Of a DNA stretch of 64,000 bases, positions 32,147 to 40,168 are shown in pieces. Origin of the DNA: Streptomyces cinnabarinus (GTDB lineage: Bacteria; Actinomycetota; Actinomycetes; Streptomycetales; Streptomycetaceae); assembly GCF_027270315.1 (NCBI RefSeq), contig NZ_CP114413.1, forward strand, positions 6,634,001-6,698,000, written 5' to 3'. The stretch's first letter is position 1, and every line of letters begins with the position of its first letter. Position numbers and translations under genes: made by a program. The notes below the pieces were generated by a model. It was not told the origin of the DNA. It saw only the letters and a program-made list of their open reading frames with translations, and did no database searches.

Positions 32147-34195
32147 GTGTCCAAACTGACCGACGTGCCCAAACGGATTCTGATCGGGCGCGCTCTGCGC
32201 AGTGATCGGCTCGGGGAAACGCTCCTGCCGAAGCGCATCGCACTCCCCGTCTTCGCATCCGACCCGCTGTCCTCTGTGGCGTACGCGCCCGGCGAGGTCC
32301 TGCTGGTCCTGTCCATCGCGGGTGTGTCGGCCTACCACTTCAGCCCCTGGATCGCGCTCGCGGTCGTGGTCCTGATGTTCACGGTGGTCGCCTCCTACCG
32401 GCAGAACGTGCACGCCTACCCGAGCGGCGGCGGCGACTACGAGGTCGCCAACACCAACCTCGGCCCCAAGGCGGGCCTCACCGTGGCCAGCGCGCTGCTC
32501 GTCGACTACGTCCTGACCGTCGCCGTGTCCATCTCCTCCGGCGTGGAGAACCTCGGTTCGGCCGTGCCGTTCGTGGTCGAGAACAAGGTGCTGTGCGCCG
32601 TAGCCATCATCGTGCTGCTGACGCTGATGAACCTGCGCGGCGTGAAGGAGTCCGGCAGCCTCTTCGCGATCCCGACGTACGTCTTCGTCGCCGGTGTCTT
32701 CATCATGATCACCTGGGGTGCGTTCAAGGGCCTGGTCCTGGACGACTCGATGGCCGCCCCGACCGCGGACTACGAGATCAAGCCCGAGCACGAGGGCCTG
32801 GCCGGCTTCGCCCTGGTCTTCCTGCTGCTGCGCGCCTTCTCCTCCGGCTGCGCGGCGCTCACCGGCGTCGAGGCGATCAGCAACGGCGTCCCCGCCTTTC
32901 GCAAGCCCAAGTCCCGGAACGCGGCGACCACGCTCGCCCTCATGGGCGGCCTCGCGGTCACCATGTTCTGCGGCATCATCGGGCTCGCCATGGCCACCGA
33001 TGTGCACATGGCGGAGAACCCGGCCAAGGACCTCGTCCACAACGGCGTGCCCGTCGGTGAGGACTACGTCCAGGACCCGGTGATCTCACAGGTCGCGGCC
33101 GCCGTCTTCGGGGACGGCACGTTCTTCTTCATCCTGCTCGCCGCCGCCACCGCCCTGGTCCTCTTCCTCGCGGCCAACACCGCGTACAACGGCTTCCCGC
33201 TGCTCGGCTCGATCCTCGCCCAGGACCGCTACCTGCCGCGCCAGCTGCACACCCGCGGCGACCGGCTCGCCTTTTCCAACGGCATCGTGCTGCTGGCCGG
33301 CGCCGCCGCCCTGCTGGTGTGGATCTACGGGGCCGACTCCACGCGGCTGATCCAGCTGTACATCGTCGGTGTCTTCGTCTCCTTCACGCTCAGCCAGATC
33401 GGCATGGTCCGGCACTGGAACCGGCACCTGCGTACCGAGACCGACCAGGCCAAGCGCCGCCACATGGTCCGCTCCCGCGCGATCAACACCTTCGGCGCCT
33501 TCTTCACCGGCCTGGTGCTCGTCGTCGTCCTGGTCACCAAGTTCACGCACGGCGCCTGGGTCGCCCTGCTCGGCATGGTGATCTTCTACGTGACCATGAG
33601 CGCGATCCGGAAGCACTACGACCGGGTCTCCGAGGAGATCGCCGCGCCCGAGGGCCCGAGCGACGACAGCGTGCGCCCCTCCCGGGTGCACTCCCTGGTC
33701 CTGGTCTCCAAGATCCACCGCCCCACGCTGCGCGCCCTCGCCTACGCCAAGCTGATGCGCACGGACACCCTGGAGGCGCTCAGCGTCAACGTCGACCCGG
33801 CCGAGACCAAGGCGCTCAAGGCCGAGTGGGAGCGACGCGGCATCGACGTACCGCTGAAGGTCCTGGACTCGCCGTACCGCGAGATCACCCGGCCGGTCAT
33901 CGAGTACGTCAAGAACCTGCGCCGGGAGTCGCCGCGCGACGCCGTGTCCGTGATCATCCCCGAGTACGTCGTGGGCCACTGGTACGAGCATCTGCTGCAC
34001 AACCAGAGCGCCCTGCGCCTGAAGGGCCGGCTGCTGTTCACGCCGGGTGTCATGGTGACGTCGGTGCCCTACCAGCTCCAGTCCTCCGAGGTCGCCAAGA
34101 AGCGGGCCCGCAGGCGGCAGGAGTGGAACGCGCCGGGTTCCGTGCGGCGTGGCCCGGCGGTGGAGCGGACGAAGGACTCCTCGAAGCAGTCGTAG
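32147..34195 (+). CDS. APC-superfamily permease, KimA-like potassium importer
   Basis: Membrane transporter of 682 residues with about 12 spans (1-470) and a soluble C-terminal domain (about 480-650). The sequence follows B. subtilis KimA closely: DPLSSVAYAPGEVLL, YPSGGGDYEVA, LLVDYVLTVAVSISSG, AFSSGCAALTGVEAISNGVP and ANTAYNGFPLLGS. KimA is a proton-coupled potassium importer controlled by c-di-AMP; family members are often annotated as amino acid permeases, so the substrate here is inferred. The GTG at 32147 is preceded by TACGAT at 32133-32138 without a ribosome site, so it is probably leaderless. Neighbouring trkA genes support a potassium role. Confidence 0.85.
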   Translation: MSKLTDVPKRILIGRALRSDRLGETLLPKRIALPVFASDPLSSVAYAPGEVLLVLSIAGVSAYHFSPWIALAVVVLMFTVVASYRQNVHAYPSGGGDYEVANTNLGPKAGLTVASALLVDYVLTVAVSISSGVENLGSAVPFVVENKVLCAVAIIVLLTLMNLRGVKESGSLFAIPTYVFVAGVFIMITWGAFKGLVLDDSMAAPTADYEIKPEHEGLAGFALVFLLLRAFSSGCAALTGVEAISNGVPAFRKPKSRNAATTLALMGGLAVTMFCGIIGLAMATDVHMAENPAKDLVHNGVPVGEDYVQDPVISQVAAAVFGDGTFFFILLAAATALVLFLAANTAYNGFPLLGSILAQDRYLPRQLHTRGDRLAFSNGIVLLAGAAALLVWIYGADSTRLIQLYIVGVFVSFTLSQIGMVRHWNRHLRTETDQAKRRHMVRSRAINTFGAFFTGLVLVVVLVTKFTHGAWVALLGMVIFYVTMSAIRKHYDRVSEEIAAPEGPSDDSVRPSRVHSLVLVSKIHRPTLRALAYAKLMRTDTLEALSVNVDPAETKALKAEWERRGIDVPLKVLDSPYREITRPVIEYVKNLRRESPRDAVSVIIPEYVVGHWYEHLLHNQSALRLKGRLLFTPGVMVTSVPYQLQSSEVAKKRARRRQEWNAPGSVRRGPAVERTKDSSKQS

Positions 34196-34270
34196 ACTGG
34201 TGGGCTGTTGTCGGGCCCGTCGGTCTGTTGTCCCGTAGTTCCTTCCTCACGTATCTGGAGTCACCCCGCC

Positions 34271-35617
34271 ATGCAGGCAGAACCGAAGAACTCGCAGGTG
34301 GGGTCGCTCGTCGGGCGGGAGTACGAGGTCGAGGTCGGGCCCGTTGCGCACGGCGGCCACTGTATTGCCCGCACCGACGAAGGCCAGGTGCTCTTCGTCC
34401 GGCACACGCTGCCCGGTGAGCGGGTCGTCGCCCGGGTCACCGAGGGCGAGGAGGGCGCCCGCTTCCTGCGCGCGGACGCGGTGGAGGTGCTGTCGGCGTC
34501 CAAGGACCGCATCGAGGCGCCGTGTCCCTACGCCGGTCCGGGCCGCTGCGGCGGCTGCGACTGGCAGCACGCCAAGCCGGGCGCGCAGCGCAGGATGAAG
34601 GGCGAGGTCGTCGCCGAGCAGCTCGCGCGGCTGGCCGGGCTGACGCCCGAGGAGGCCGGCTGGGACGGCACGGTGATGCCCGCCGAGGGCGACAAGCTGC
34701 CGGCGGGGGAGGTGCCGCAGTGGCGCACGCGCGTGCAGTACGCGGTGGACCCCGACACCGGCCGGGCGGGTCTGCGCCGACACCGCTCGCACGAGGTCGA
34801 GCCGGTCGAGCACTGCATGATCGCGGCCGAGGGCGTCAGCGAGCTCGGCATCGAGCAGCGGGACTGGTCCGGGATGGAGTCGATCGAGGCCATCGCGGCG
34901 ACCGGCTCGCAGGACCGCCAGGTGATCCTCACGCCCCGGCCGGGCGCCCGGCTGCCGATCGTGGAGCTGGACAAGCCGGTGTCGGTGATGCGGGTCGAGG
35001 AGAAGGACGGCGGGATCCACCGGGTCCACGGCCGCCCCTTCGTCCGCGAACGCGCCGACGGCCGCACCCACCGGGTCGGCAGCGGCGGCTTCTGGCAGGT
35101 GCACCCGAAGGCGGCGGACACGCTGGTGACGGCCGTGATGCAGGGGCTGCTGCCGCGCAAGGGCGAGATGGCACTCGACCTCTACTGCGGCGTGGGCCTG
35201 TTCGCGGGCGCCCTCGCCGACCGCCTCGGCGACCAGGGCGCGGTCCTCGGCATCGAGTCCGGCAAGCGCGCGGTGGAGGACGCCCGGCACAACCTCGCCG
35301 ACTTCGACCGGGTGCGCATCGAACAGGGCAAGGTCGAGGCGGTGTTGCCGCGGACGGGCATCACCGAGGTCGACCTCGTCGTCCTGGACCCGCCCCGGGC
35401 GGGCGCGGGCCGCAAGACGGTCGAGCACCTGTCGTCCCTGGGCGCCCGCCGCATCGCGTACGTCGCCTGCGACCCGGCGGCCCTGGCCCGGGATCTGGGG
35501 TACTTCCGGGACGGGGGGTACCGGGTGCGGACGTTGCGGGTGTTCGATCTGTTCCCGATGACGCATCACGTGGAGTGCGTGGCGATTCTGGAGCCTGCCG
35601 AGAAGAAGGGGCGCTGA
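34271..35617 (+). CDS. TRAM-domain class I SAM-dependent RNA methyltransferase (TrmA/RumA family)
   Basis: Predicted 5-methyluridine methyltransferase of 448 residues acting on tRNA or rRNA. An N-terminal TRAM domain (about 8-66) is followed by iron-sulfur-type cysteines (CPYAGPGRCGGC, then a later cysteine near 180). The SAM-binding domain has DLYCGVGLF and a conserved DPPRAGAGRK motif, and the catalytic cysteine is in VACDPAALARDL. It follows the KimA-like gene by 75 bases in the same direction, the arrangement also remembered from M. tuberculosis (Rv2690c-Rv2689c). It marks the end of the conserved block. Confidence 0.92.
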   Translation: MQAEPKNSQVGSLVGREYEVEVGPVAHGGHCIARTDEGQVLFVRHTLPGERVVARVTEGEEGARFLRADAVEVLSASKDRIEAPCPYAGPGRCGGCDWQHAKPGAQRRMKGEVVAEQLARLAGLTPEEAGWDGTVMPAEGDKLPAGEVPQWRTRVQYAVDPDTGRAGLRRHRSHEVEPVEHCMIAAEGVSELGIEQRDWSGMESIEAIAATGSQDRQVILTPRPGARLPIVELDKPVSVMRVEEKDGGIHRVHGRPFVRERADGRTHRVGSGGFWQVHPKAADTLVTAVMQGLLPRKGEMALDLYCGVGLFAGALADRLGDQGAVLGIESGKRAVEDARHNLADFDRVRIEQGKVEAVLPRTGITEVDLVVLDPPRAGAGRKTVEHLSSLGARRIAYVACDPAALARDLGYFRDGGYRVRTLRVFDLFPMTHHVECVAILEPAEKKGR

Positions 35618-35668
35618 CTCCGGTACTCGGGGGCGGTTCGGTGTGCGTGGTCCTCGTGGAACGGGCGG

Positions 35669-36117
35669 CTACTTCTCGGCCGCCCGGAGGCGCTCGGCCG
35701 CCGAGTCGCCGCGCCGGCCGACCGGTACGACGCCCGTCGCGGCGGCGAGGCCGTAGGCGGGCATGTCGACGTACACCGATTCGTAGGAGCCCGCCGGGAC
35801 GAGGAACGTCTCGTGCCAGATGCCCACCTGGCCCTCCCCCCCCGAGGAGCCGTTCCTTGTCGGACCAGTACTGGACGACGTAGAAGTCTCGGAGGCCGCC
35901 GTAGAGGACCTTGTAGCCGAGAAGTCCACTGCTCTTTTCCTGTGACAGCTCGCGCAGCATGCGCGGCATCGACATGAAGGCCGGCAGCCAACTGGAGAAC
36001 GCTCGCAGCCGGTTGATCCGCAGCCCGATGTGGAAGATGACGACGTCGGGGGTGAGAATTCCCCACAGCACCACCTGGGCCACATTGGCTATGACGTACC
36101 AGAAGGCGTGGATCCGC
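35669..36117 (-). pseudogene. decayed DUF4188-family gene
   Basis: The first part reads HAFWYVIANVAQVV, then DVVIFHIGLRINRLRAFSSW and SGLLGYKVLYGGLRDFYVVQ, typical of DUF4188 monooxygenase-like proteins. The frame then breaks at an eight-C run (GGGGGGGG on the coding strand) near 35837-35844. The end of the domain (VGIWHETFLVPAGSYESVYV) continues in another frame to the stop at 35669. About 30 residues normally found between the two parts are missing, so there is a deletion as well as a frameshift. No intact start is visible. Confidence 0.8.
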
Positions 36118-36122
36118 AGGCC

Positions 36123-36609
36123 CTACTTCATGAGCACGGCCGTCTCGATGAGAGCCACCGTCGCGCCCGGCCGGGAGACGAACACCATGTGCGAAGCGCC
36201 CTCGACCACCTGGGTCTTCGCGCAGGAGCGCTGGGCCATGAACTCCTGCGCCGCTGGCGGGCTCGCCCAGGGCGGCGCCGGTGGCCGGGCGTTGTGTGAT
36301 CGAGTAGAGGGCGGCTTCCTCCGCCGACACGTCGGCCGCGAAATGGGAGTGGAAGACCTGCGGGTCGATGTAGAGGTCGACCTGTCCGTCGGGCAGCGGC
36401 ACCGGTTTCAGGGACTCGCCCACGGTGCTGCCCGGGAACTTCCCGACCAGCGACTGCGCGCCTCCCCCCGTCCGGTACGAACGCCGCCGGGTAGACCAGT
36501 GCTTTCACGTTCGGATTTCCCACGGCGGCAGTGGAGATGACCGCACTGCCGTACGAGTGCCCCACCAGCACGATCGGTCCCTCGATGCTGTCCAGCAGTG
36601 CCTTGTGGC
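36123..36609 (-). pseudogene. decayed alpha/beta hydrolase gene
   Basis: Three frame segments together spell an alpha/beta hydrolase. The nucleophile elbow segment is IEGPIVLVGHSYGSAVIST and ALVYPAAFVPDGG (36609-36470). After a six-G run at 36464-36469 the frame shifts to VGKFPGSTVGESLKPVPLPD and ALYSITQRPATGAALGEP. A second shift near 36258 gives the catalytic-histidine end QVVEGASHMVFVSRPGATVA, stopping at 36123. The first ~100 residues are absent and about 25 residues are lost at the second junction. The gene cannot make a working enzyme. Confidence 0.82.
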
Positions 36610-36705
36610 GTGTGGGCGGGCTTCGCCCTCACCACCGGGGGCCTGCTCCTGTACGTCCTGACCGTCGCCCGGGTGAAGCAGGCGCCCGTTCCGGTGCGCG
36701 CCTGA
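36610..36705 (+). pseudogene. C-terminal fragment of a membrane protein
   Basis: Thirty-one codons, VWAGFALTTGGLLLYVL then TVARVKQAPVPVRA, read like the last membrane span and tail of an integral protein such as a CDP-alcohol phosphatidyltransferase. There is no upstream coding part: the frame abuts the truncated hydrolase at about 36609, which looks like a deletion junction joining two unrelated genes of opposite direction. Confidence 0.5.
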
Positions 36706-36769
36706 ACAGCCCGACCCTCGCGGTGAACACCGCCTCACCTTCTGCCGTAGGGGAAGGCGATGGGCGACC

Positions 36770-37756
36770 GTGGCAGGTGATCACGTGAGGGCGTACGACG
36801 GTTCGGGCGACCGCCCGCGGCCGGATCGCGCCGTGGCGTGCGCGCGGGCCGGGCTGTTCGCGCTCGTCGGCAGTGTGCTCGCCGCGCTCGGTCACCACGC
36901 GGTCGCCGAGGGCGCGGTGCCCTGGCGGCTCGTGGCGGCCTTCGCCGCGGCCCAGTTCGTCCTGGTGCGGCCCGTGGCGGGCCGCCGCTTGTCCTTGCCC
37001 GTGGTCATCGGCTGCACGCTCGCGGCGCAGGGCGGGCTGCATCTGGCCCTGAGCCGGGCCGGTGGCGGGCATGGGGACGGGTCGTACGGTCATGAAGGGC
37101 ACGTCGGTCATCCCGGGACGGCGACGGGGGACGGGCAGGTCTGGCACGACGCCGGGTCGGCCATGACCGCCGCCCATCTGCTGGCCGCCCTTGTCGCGGC
37201 CTGGTTGCTGCACCGTGCCGACACGGCCGTCACCGTGGCGTCGGCGGCCGCCCGGACCGTGCGCGCGGTCGCGGGCGCCGCGCTGGCCCGGGTGCTGCCA
37301 CGCCTGCCCTCCGGGGATGTCGGCAGGCCGTCGGGCGCACGGCTGCCCGGCCGCTTCGCCGACCCGGCCACCCCACGGACGCACACGCTGCAACACGCGC
37401 TGGTGCGCAGGGGACCACCGGGACACGAGCACGTCCCGGTCCTTCCCCCACCCGGGCCTGGCTTCGGCCTGCCCGGCTCTCGGCATCAGCAAGGAGTTCC
37501 CCATGTCCCTCCCCATGCCCACGTTCACGCACGCCCTCGGACGGACCGCGCGACGGTCGGGTGTCGTCGGCGCCCTCGCCCTGATGGCCACCGTCGCCCT
37601 GGCCGGCCCGGCCGCCGCCCACGCGGAGGTCGAGTCCGACACCGCGCAGGCCCTGGCCGAGAACGTCACCCTCGGCTTCGTCTCGGAGGCCGAGTCCGGC
37701 AGCGCGGGCTTCACCGAGATGCGGGTCGTCCTGCCCGCGGGTATCGCACCGGGTGA
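36770..37756 (+). CDS. membrane protein with histidine-rich loop, running into ycnI
   Basis: Four hydrophobic segments (about 27-48, 55-68, 76-92 and 132-148) and a histidine/glycine-rich loop (GHGDGSYGHEGHVGH, near 100-114) suggest a metal-linked integral membrane protein. From about residue 235 the sequence becomes Arg/Pro/His-rich and overlaps the next gene by 254 bases in another frame. Related proteins normally end near the VRRGPP segment (residue 213), so the 3' end has probably been extended by a frameshift. The GTG start at 36770 has only a weak GGGGAAGG site. Its place before ycnI suggests copper handling. Confidence 0.6.
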   Translation: MAGDHVRAYDGSGDRPRPDRAVACARAGLFALVGSVLAALGHHAVAEGAVPWRLVAAFAAAQFVLVRPVAGRRLSLPVVIGCTLAAQGGLHLALSRAGGGHGDGSYGHEGHVGHPGTATGDGQVWHDAGSAMTAAHLLAALVAAWLLHRADTAVTVASAAARTVRAVAGAALARVLPRLPSGDVGRPSGARLPGRFADPATPRTHTLQHALVRRGPPGHEHVPVLPPPGPGFGLPGSRHQQGVPHVPPHAHVHARPRTDRATVGCRRRPRPDGHRRPGRPGRRPRGGRVRHRAGPGRERHPRLRLGGRVRQRGLHRDAGRPARGYRTG

Positions 37757-38243
37757 TGTCACGCTCGTGGCGGCGCCCAAGGGCTGGAAGTTCAAGGCCA
37801 CGGACGACGGTTACACCGTGGGCGGCCCCAAGCTCGCCGTCGGCACGGACGCCGAGTACAAGGTGAAGGTCCGGCAGCTGCCGGACGCGAAGGAACTCGC
37901 GTTCAAGACCGTCGAGACCTACAGCGACGGCGAGATCTCCCGGTGGATCGAACTGCCCGGCGGTGGCGTGGAGTCCGAACAGCCCGCGCCGGTACTGAAG
38001 TTGAAGGCCGCGGCACCGGGTGCGGAACCCATCGGCCCCAGCCCGACGCCGTCGGCCGCCGCGTCATCCGCCCCCGCCGAGACGTCCGCCGAGACTCCCG
38101 ACGCCGCCGCCGATACTGCCGCCGACGAGGACGAAGGCAGCTCGCGAGGGACGGTCATCGGGGTGGCGGCCGTGGCGCTGCTCGCCCTGGGTGGCGGCGC
38201 GTGGTGGCTGGTGAGGCGTCGCGCCGCCGGGGCCGACAGCTGA
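37503..38243 (+). CDS. YcnI-like copper-binding protein (DUF1775)
   Basis: Exported, membrane-anchored protein of 246 residues. The signal peptide ends at AGPAAA, leaving H40 as the mature N-terminus (HAEVES), which is the copper(II) ligand in characterised YcnI proteins. The DUF1775 beta-sandwich covers about 40-150 (VVLPAGIAPGDVTLVAAP, GWKFKATDDGYTVGGPKL). A Pro/Ala/Glu-rich linker and a C-terminal membrane helix (about 220-238) with a basic tail follow. AAGGAG lies 8 bases before the ATG. The usual downstream partners (Sco1, PCu(A)C, CopC/CopD) are not found here. Confidence 0.9.
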   Translation: MSLPMPTFTHALGRTARRSGVVGALALMATVALAGPAAAHAEVESDTAQALAENVTLGFVSEAESGSAGFTEMRVVLPAGIAPGDVTLVAAPKGWKFKATDDGYTVGGPKLAVGTDAEYKVKVRQLPDAKELAFKTVETYSDGEISRWIELPGGGVESEQPAPVLKLKAAAPGAEPIGPSPTPSAAASSAPAETSAETPDAAADTAADEDEGSSRGTVIGVAAVALLALGGGAWWLVRRRAAGADS

Positions 38244-38269
38244 TCCCTCGCGGGCGGTTCGCTCGTCGG

Positions 38270-38857
38270 TCACCGGGGGCCGTCGTCCGGCGCCGTGGCG
38301 GGTGCCGCCCCCGTCCGCAGGTTCCACCGCCCGGCCCGTCCGGTGAGCTGGACGGTGGTGAGCGGGGGCACGTCCACGCGCCAGAAGGAGTGCAGGGGAG
38401 CGGAGAGCGCGTGGAGGATCGCCGCGCGGGCCGCCGCCTGCTCGACCACGGCCACCATCCGCCCCGTGTCCGGCGGCAGCGCGTCGGCCCAGGCGGCGAC
38501 CCGTGCGCACAACCCGGCGACGGACTCGCCGCCGTGCGGAGACGCGTGCGGGTCGGTCAGCCAGGCGGCGAATCCGTCCGGCTCGTCGGCCGCGACCCGG
38601 TCCAGGGTGCGGTCCCGCCAGCGGCCCATGTCCAGGTCGCGCAGTTCGGGTTCGACGGCCACGGCTTCCCACCCCAGCGCCGTGGCCGTGCGGCGGCACC
38701 GCAGCGACGGCGCCGTGTACCGGTCGCCGGCCGAGGGCAGCGTCCCGGCCATCCGGCGCGCCCGCTCCAGCGCCCTGTCGTCGGGCACGGCATCGGCGAA
38801 ACGCACCGTGTCCGTCGCGGGCGCGGCGGCGCACACCAGCGTCAATCGGACGGTCAT
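38270..38857 (-). CDS. histidine-phosphatase-fold protein without catalytic histidines
   Basis: Protein of 195 residues aligned to the phosphoglycerate-mutase-like fold (SLRCRRTATALG, ELRDLDMGRWRDRTLD, PHGGESVAGLCARV). The RHG signature at the N-terminus is replaced by CAAAPAT, and the second catalytic histidine (usually VSHGG) is replaced in VVEQAAARA, so it is unlikely to be an active phosphatase. It is divergent from a cobalamin riboswitch and cbtBA, a neighbourhood where such proteins recur and where a CobC-like or regulatory role might be guessed. The ATG at 38857 was chosen at the fold start. Confidence 0.75.
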   Translation of the reverse strand: MTVRLTLVCAAAPATDTVRFADAVPDDRALERARRMAGTLPSAGDRYTAPSLRCRRTATALGWEAVAVEPELRDLDMGRWRDRTLDRVAADEPDGFAAWLTDPHASPHGGESVAGLCARVAAWADALPPDTGRMVAVVEQAAARAAILHALSAPLHSFWRVDVPPLTTVQLTGRAGRWNLRTGAAPATAPDDGPR

Positions 38858-38902
38858 GGCATCCCCTTCGCGGCAGGTCCCGGCGTCGGCCGCCCATCGT
38901 AG

Positions 38903-39050
38903 GGTGGCGTACGCCATGTTGGCCGGAACCCGTATTGCCCCTACCATCTGGGCGACAGGACGACGGCGCCACGGAAGTCCGGTGCAAGTCCGGCACGGTC
39001 GCGCCACTGTGTGCCGCCCCTCCCCGTGAGGTGGTGGTGAGTCAGACCCA
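38903..39050 (+). ncRNA. cobalamin (adenosylcobalamin) riboswitch
   Basis: The B12 core is clear: GGAAGTCCGGTGCAAGTCCGG at about 38973-38993 (read as two pieces, GGAAGTCCGGTG and CAAGTCCGG), CGGTCGCGCCACTGTG at 38996-39011, and the closing GTGAGTCAGACCC near 39037-39049. It lies 58 bases before cbtB, whose product family is a cobalt transporter, the standard target. Cobalamin should switch expression off. The 5' boundary is an estimate. Confidence 0.93.
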
Positions 39051-39107
39051 AGCCGTCGTCGAGTGCTCCACACGATGCGGGACGCGTGTTCCCGAGGAGG
39101 TCTCGCC

Positions 39108-39332
39108 ATGGCGCAGTCCACCGCTGCCCCCACCCCCACTTCCACCACCCAGACCCTCACGCCACTGCCGCTGCGGGCCATCGCCCCGTGGGCGGTGTTC
39201 TTCGGCGTCCTGATGCTCGTCCTGCTCTACTTCGTCGGCGCCGAGCAGGGCGCCACCGCCGTCGTGTCCGGTGAGGGCGTTCATGAGTGGGTGCACGACG
39301 CCCGCCATCTGCTCGGCTTCCCCTGCCACTGA
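39108..39332 (+). CDS. cbtB: CbtB, cobalt transporter subunit
   Basis: Small membrane protein of 74 residues with one span (about 25-46) and a C-terminal histidine-rich segment, HEWVHDARHLLGFPCH, characteristic of CbtB and likely to bind cobalt. It works with CbtA in B12-regulated cobalt uptake. GAGGAGG precedes the ATG at 39108. An upstream in-frame ATG would overlap the riboswitch leader and is less likely. cbtA follows 16 bases later. Confidence 0.92.
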   Translation: MAQSTAAPTPTSTTQTLTPLPLRAIAPWAVFFGVLMLVLLYFVGAEQGATAVVSGEGVHEWVHDARHLLGFPCH

Positions 39333-39348
39333 GACGGGGCGAGCACCG

Positions 39349-40098
39349 ATGAACTCCACTGTCGTGCGCGCCCTGTTGGTGCGCGGCATGCTCGCGGGGC
39401 TGGGCGCCGGGACACTGGCGCTGATCTTCGCGTACCTCGTGGGCGAGGGTCCGGTCGACGCGGCCATCGCCTTCGAGTCCGGCAACGCCCATCACGAGGC
39501 CGGCGGGGAGGAACTCGTCAGCCGGAGCGTGCAGTCCACGGCCGGTCTGGCCACGGGTGTCCTCGTCTTCGGGATCGCGGTCGGCGGTATCGCCGCCCTG
39601 GCGTTCTGCTTCGCGCTGGGCCGCATCGGCCGGTTCGGGGCGCGCGCCACCGCCGCGCTGACCGCGCTCGGCGCGTTCGGGGCCGGGTACCTGGTGCCGA
39701 TGCTGAAGTACCCGGCCAGCCCGCCCGCCGTGGGCAACCCCGACACCATCGACAAACGGACCGCGCTGTTCTTCCTGATGATCGCGCTCAGCGTGCTGCT
39801 GACGATCGCGGCGGTGCTGCTCGGCCGCCGGATCGCACCGCAACTGGGCAACTGGAACGCCTCCGTCGTCGCGGGCGGAGCCTTCCTGGCGGTGATGACC
39901 GTCGCGATGGTCTTCCTCCCCTCCGGCGAGAACGTGCCCGAGGGTTTCCCGGCGACGGACCTGTGGGAGTTCCGCCTCGCCTCCATCGGCATCCAGGCGG
40001 TGCTGTGGACGGCGTTCGGCGTGCTCTTCGGACATCTGGCGGAACGCGTCCTCGAACCCGAGCCCGCCGCCCGGAAGGTTTCCGTGGCAGCCGTCTGA
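39349..40098 (+). CDS. cbtA: CbtA, cobalt transporter subunit
   Basis: Integral membrane protein of 249 residues with about six spans (near 8-30, 63-86, 92-112, 140-160, 170-190 and 213-232). It has the CbtA signature histidine pair in the first loop (ESGNAHHEAGGEELVSRSVQ) and YLVPMLKYPASPPAVG. Together with CbtB it forms a predicted cobalt importer for cobalamin synthesis, repressed through the B12 riboswitch ahead of cbtB. A hairpin terminator follows. Confidence 0.92.
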   Translation: MNSTVVRALLVRGMLAGLGAGTLALIFAYLVGEGPVDAAIAFESGNAHHEAGGEELVSRSVQSTAGLATGVLVFGIAVGGIAALAFCFALGRIGRFGARATAALTALGAFGAGYLVPMLKYPASPPAVGNPDTIDKRTALFFLMIALSVLLTIAAVLLGRRIAPQLGNWNASVVAGGAFLAVMTVAMVFLPSGENVPEGFPATDLWEFRLASIGIQAVLWTAFGVLFGHLAERVLEPEPAARKVSVAAV

Positions 40099-40115
40099 GC
40101 CCGCAGGAACAGCAC

Positions 40116-40147
40116 ATGACCCGCCGGGGGCGCGACCGGCGGGTCAT
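40116..40147. terminator. hairpin terminator after cbtA
   Basis: A perfect 12-bp inverted repeat ATGACCCGCCGG with an 8-base loop lies between the convergent cbtA and ArsR-rhodanese genes. Confidence 0.8.
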
Positions 40148-40168
40148 GCCGTTTGCGCACGAGCCCGG

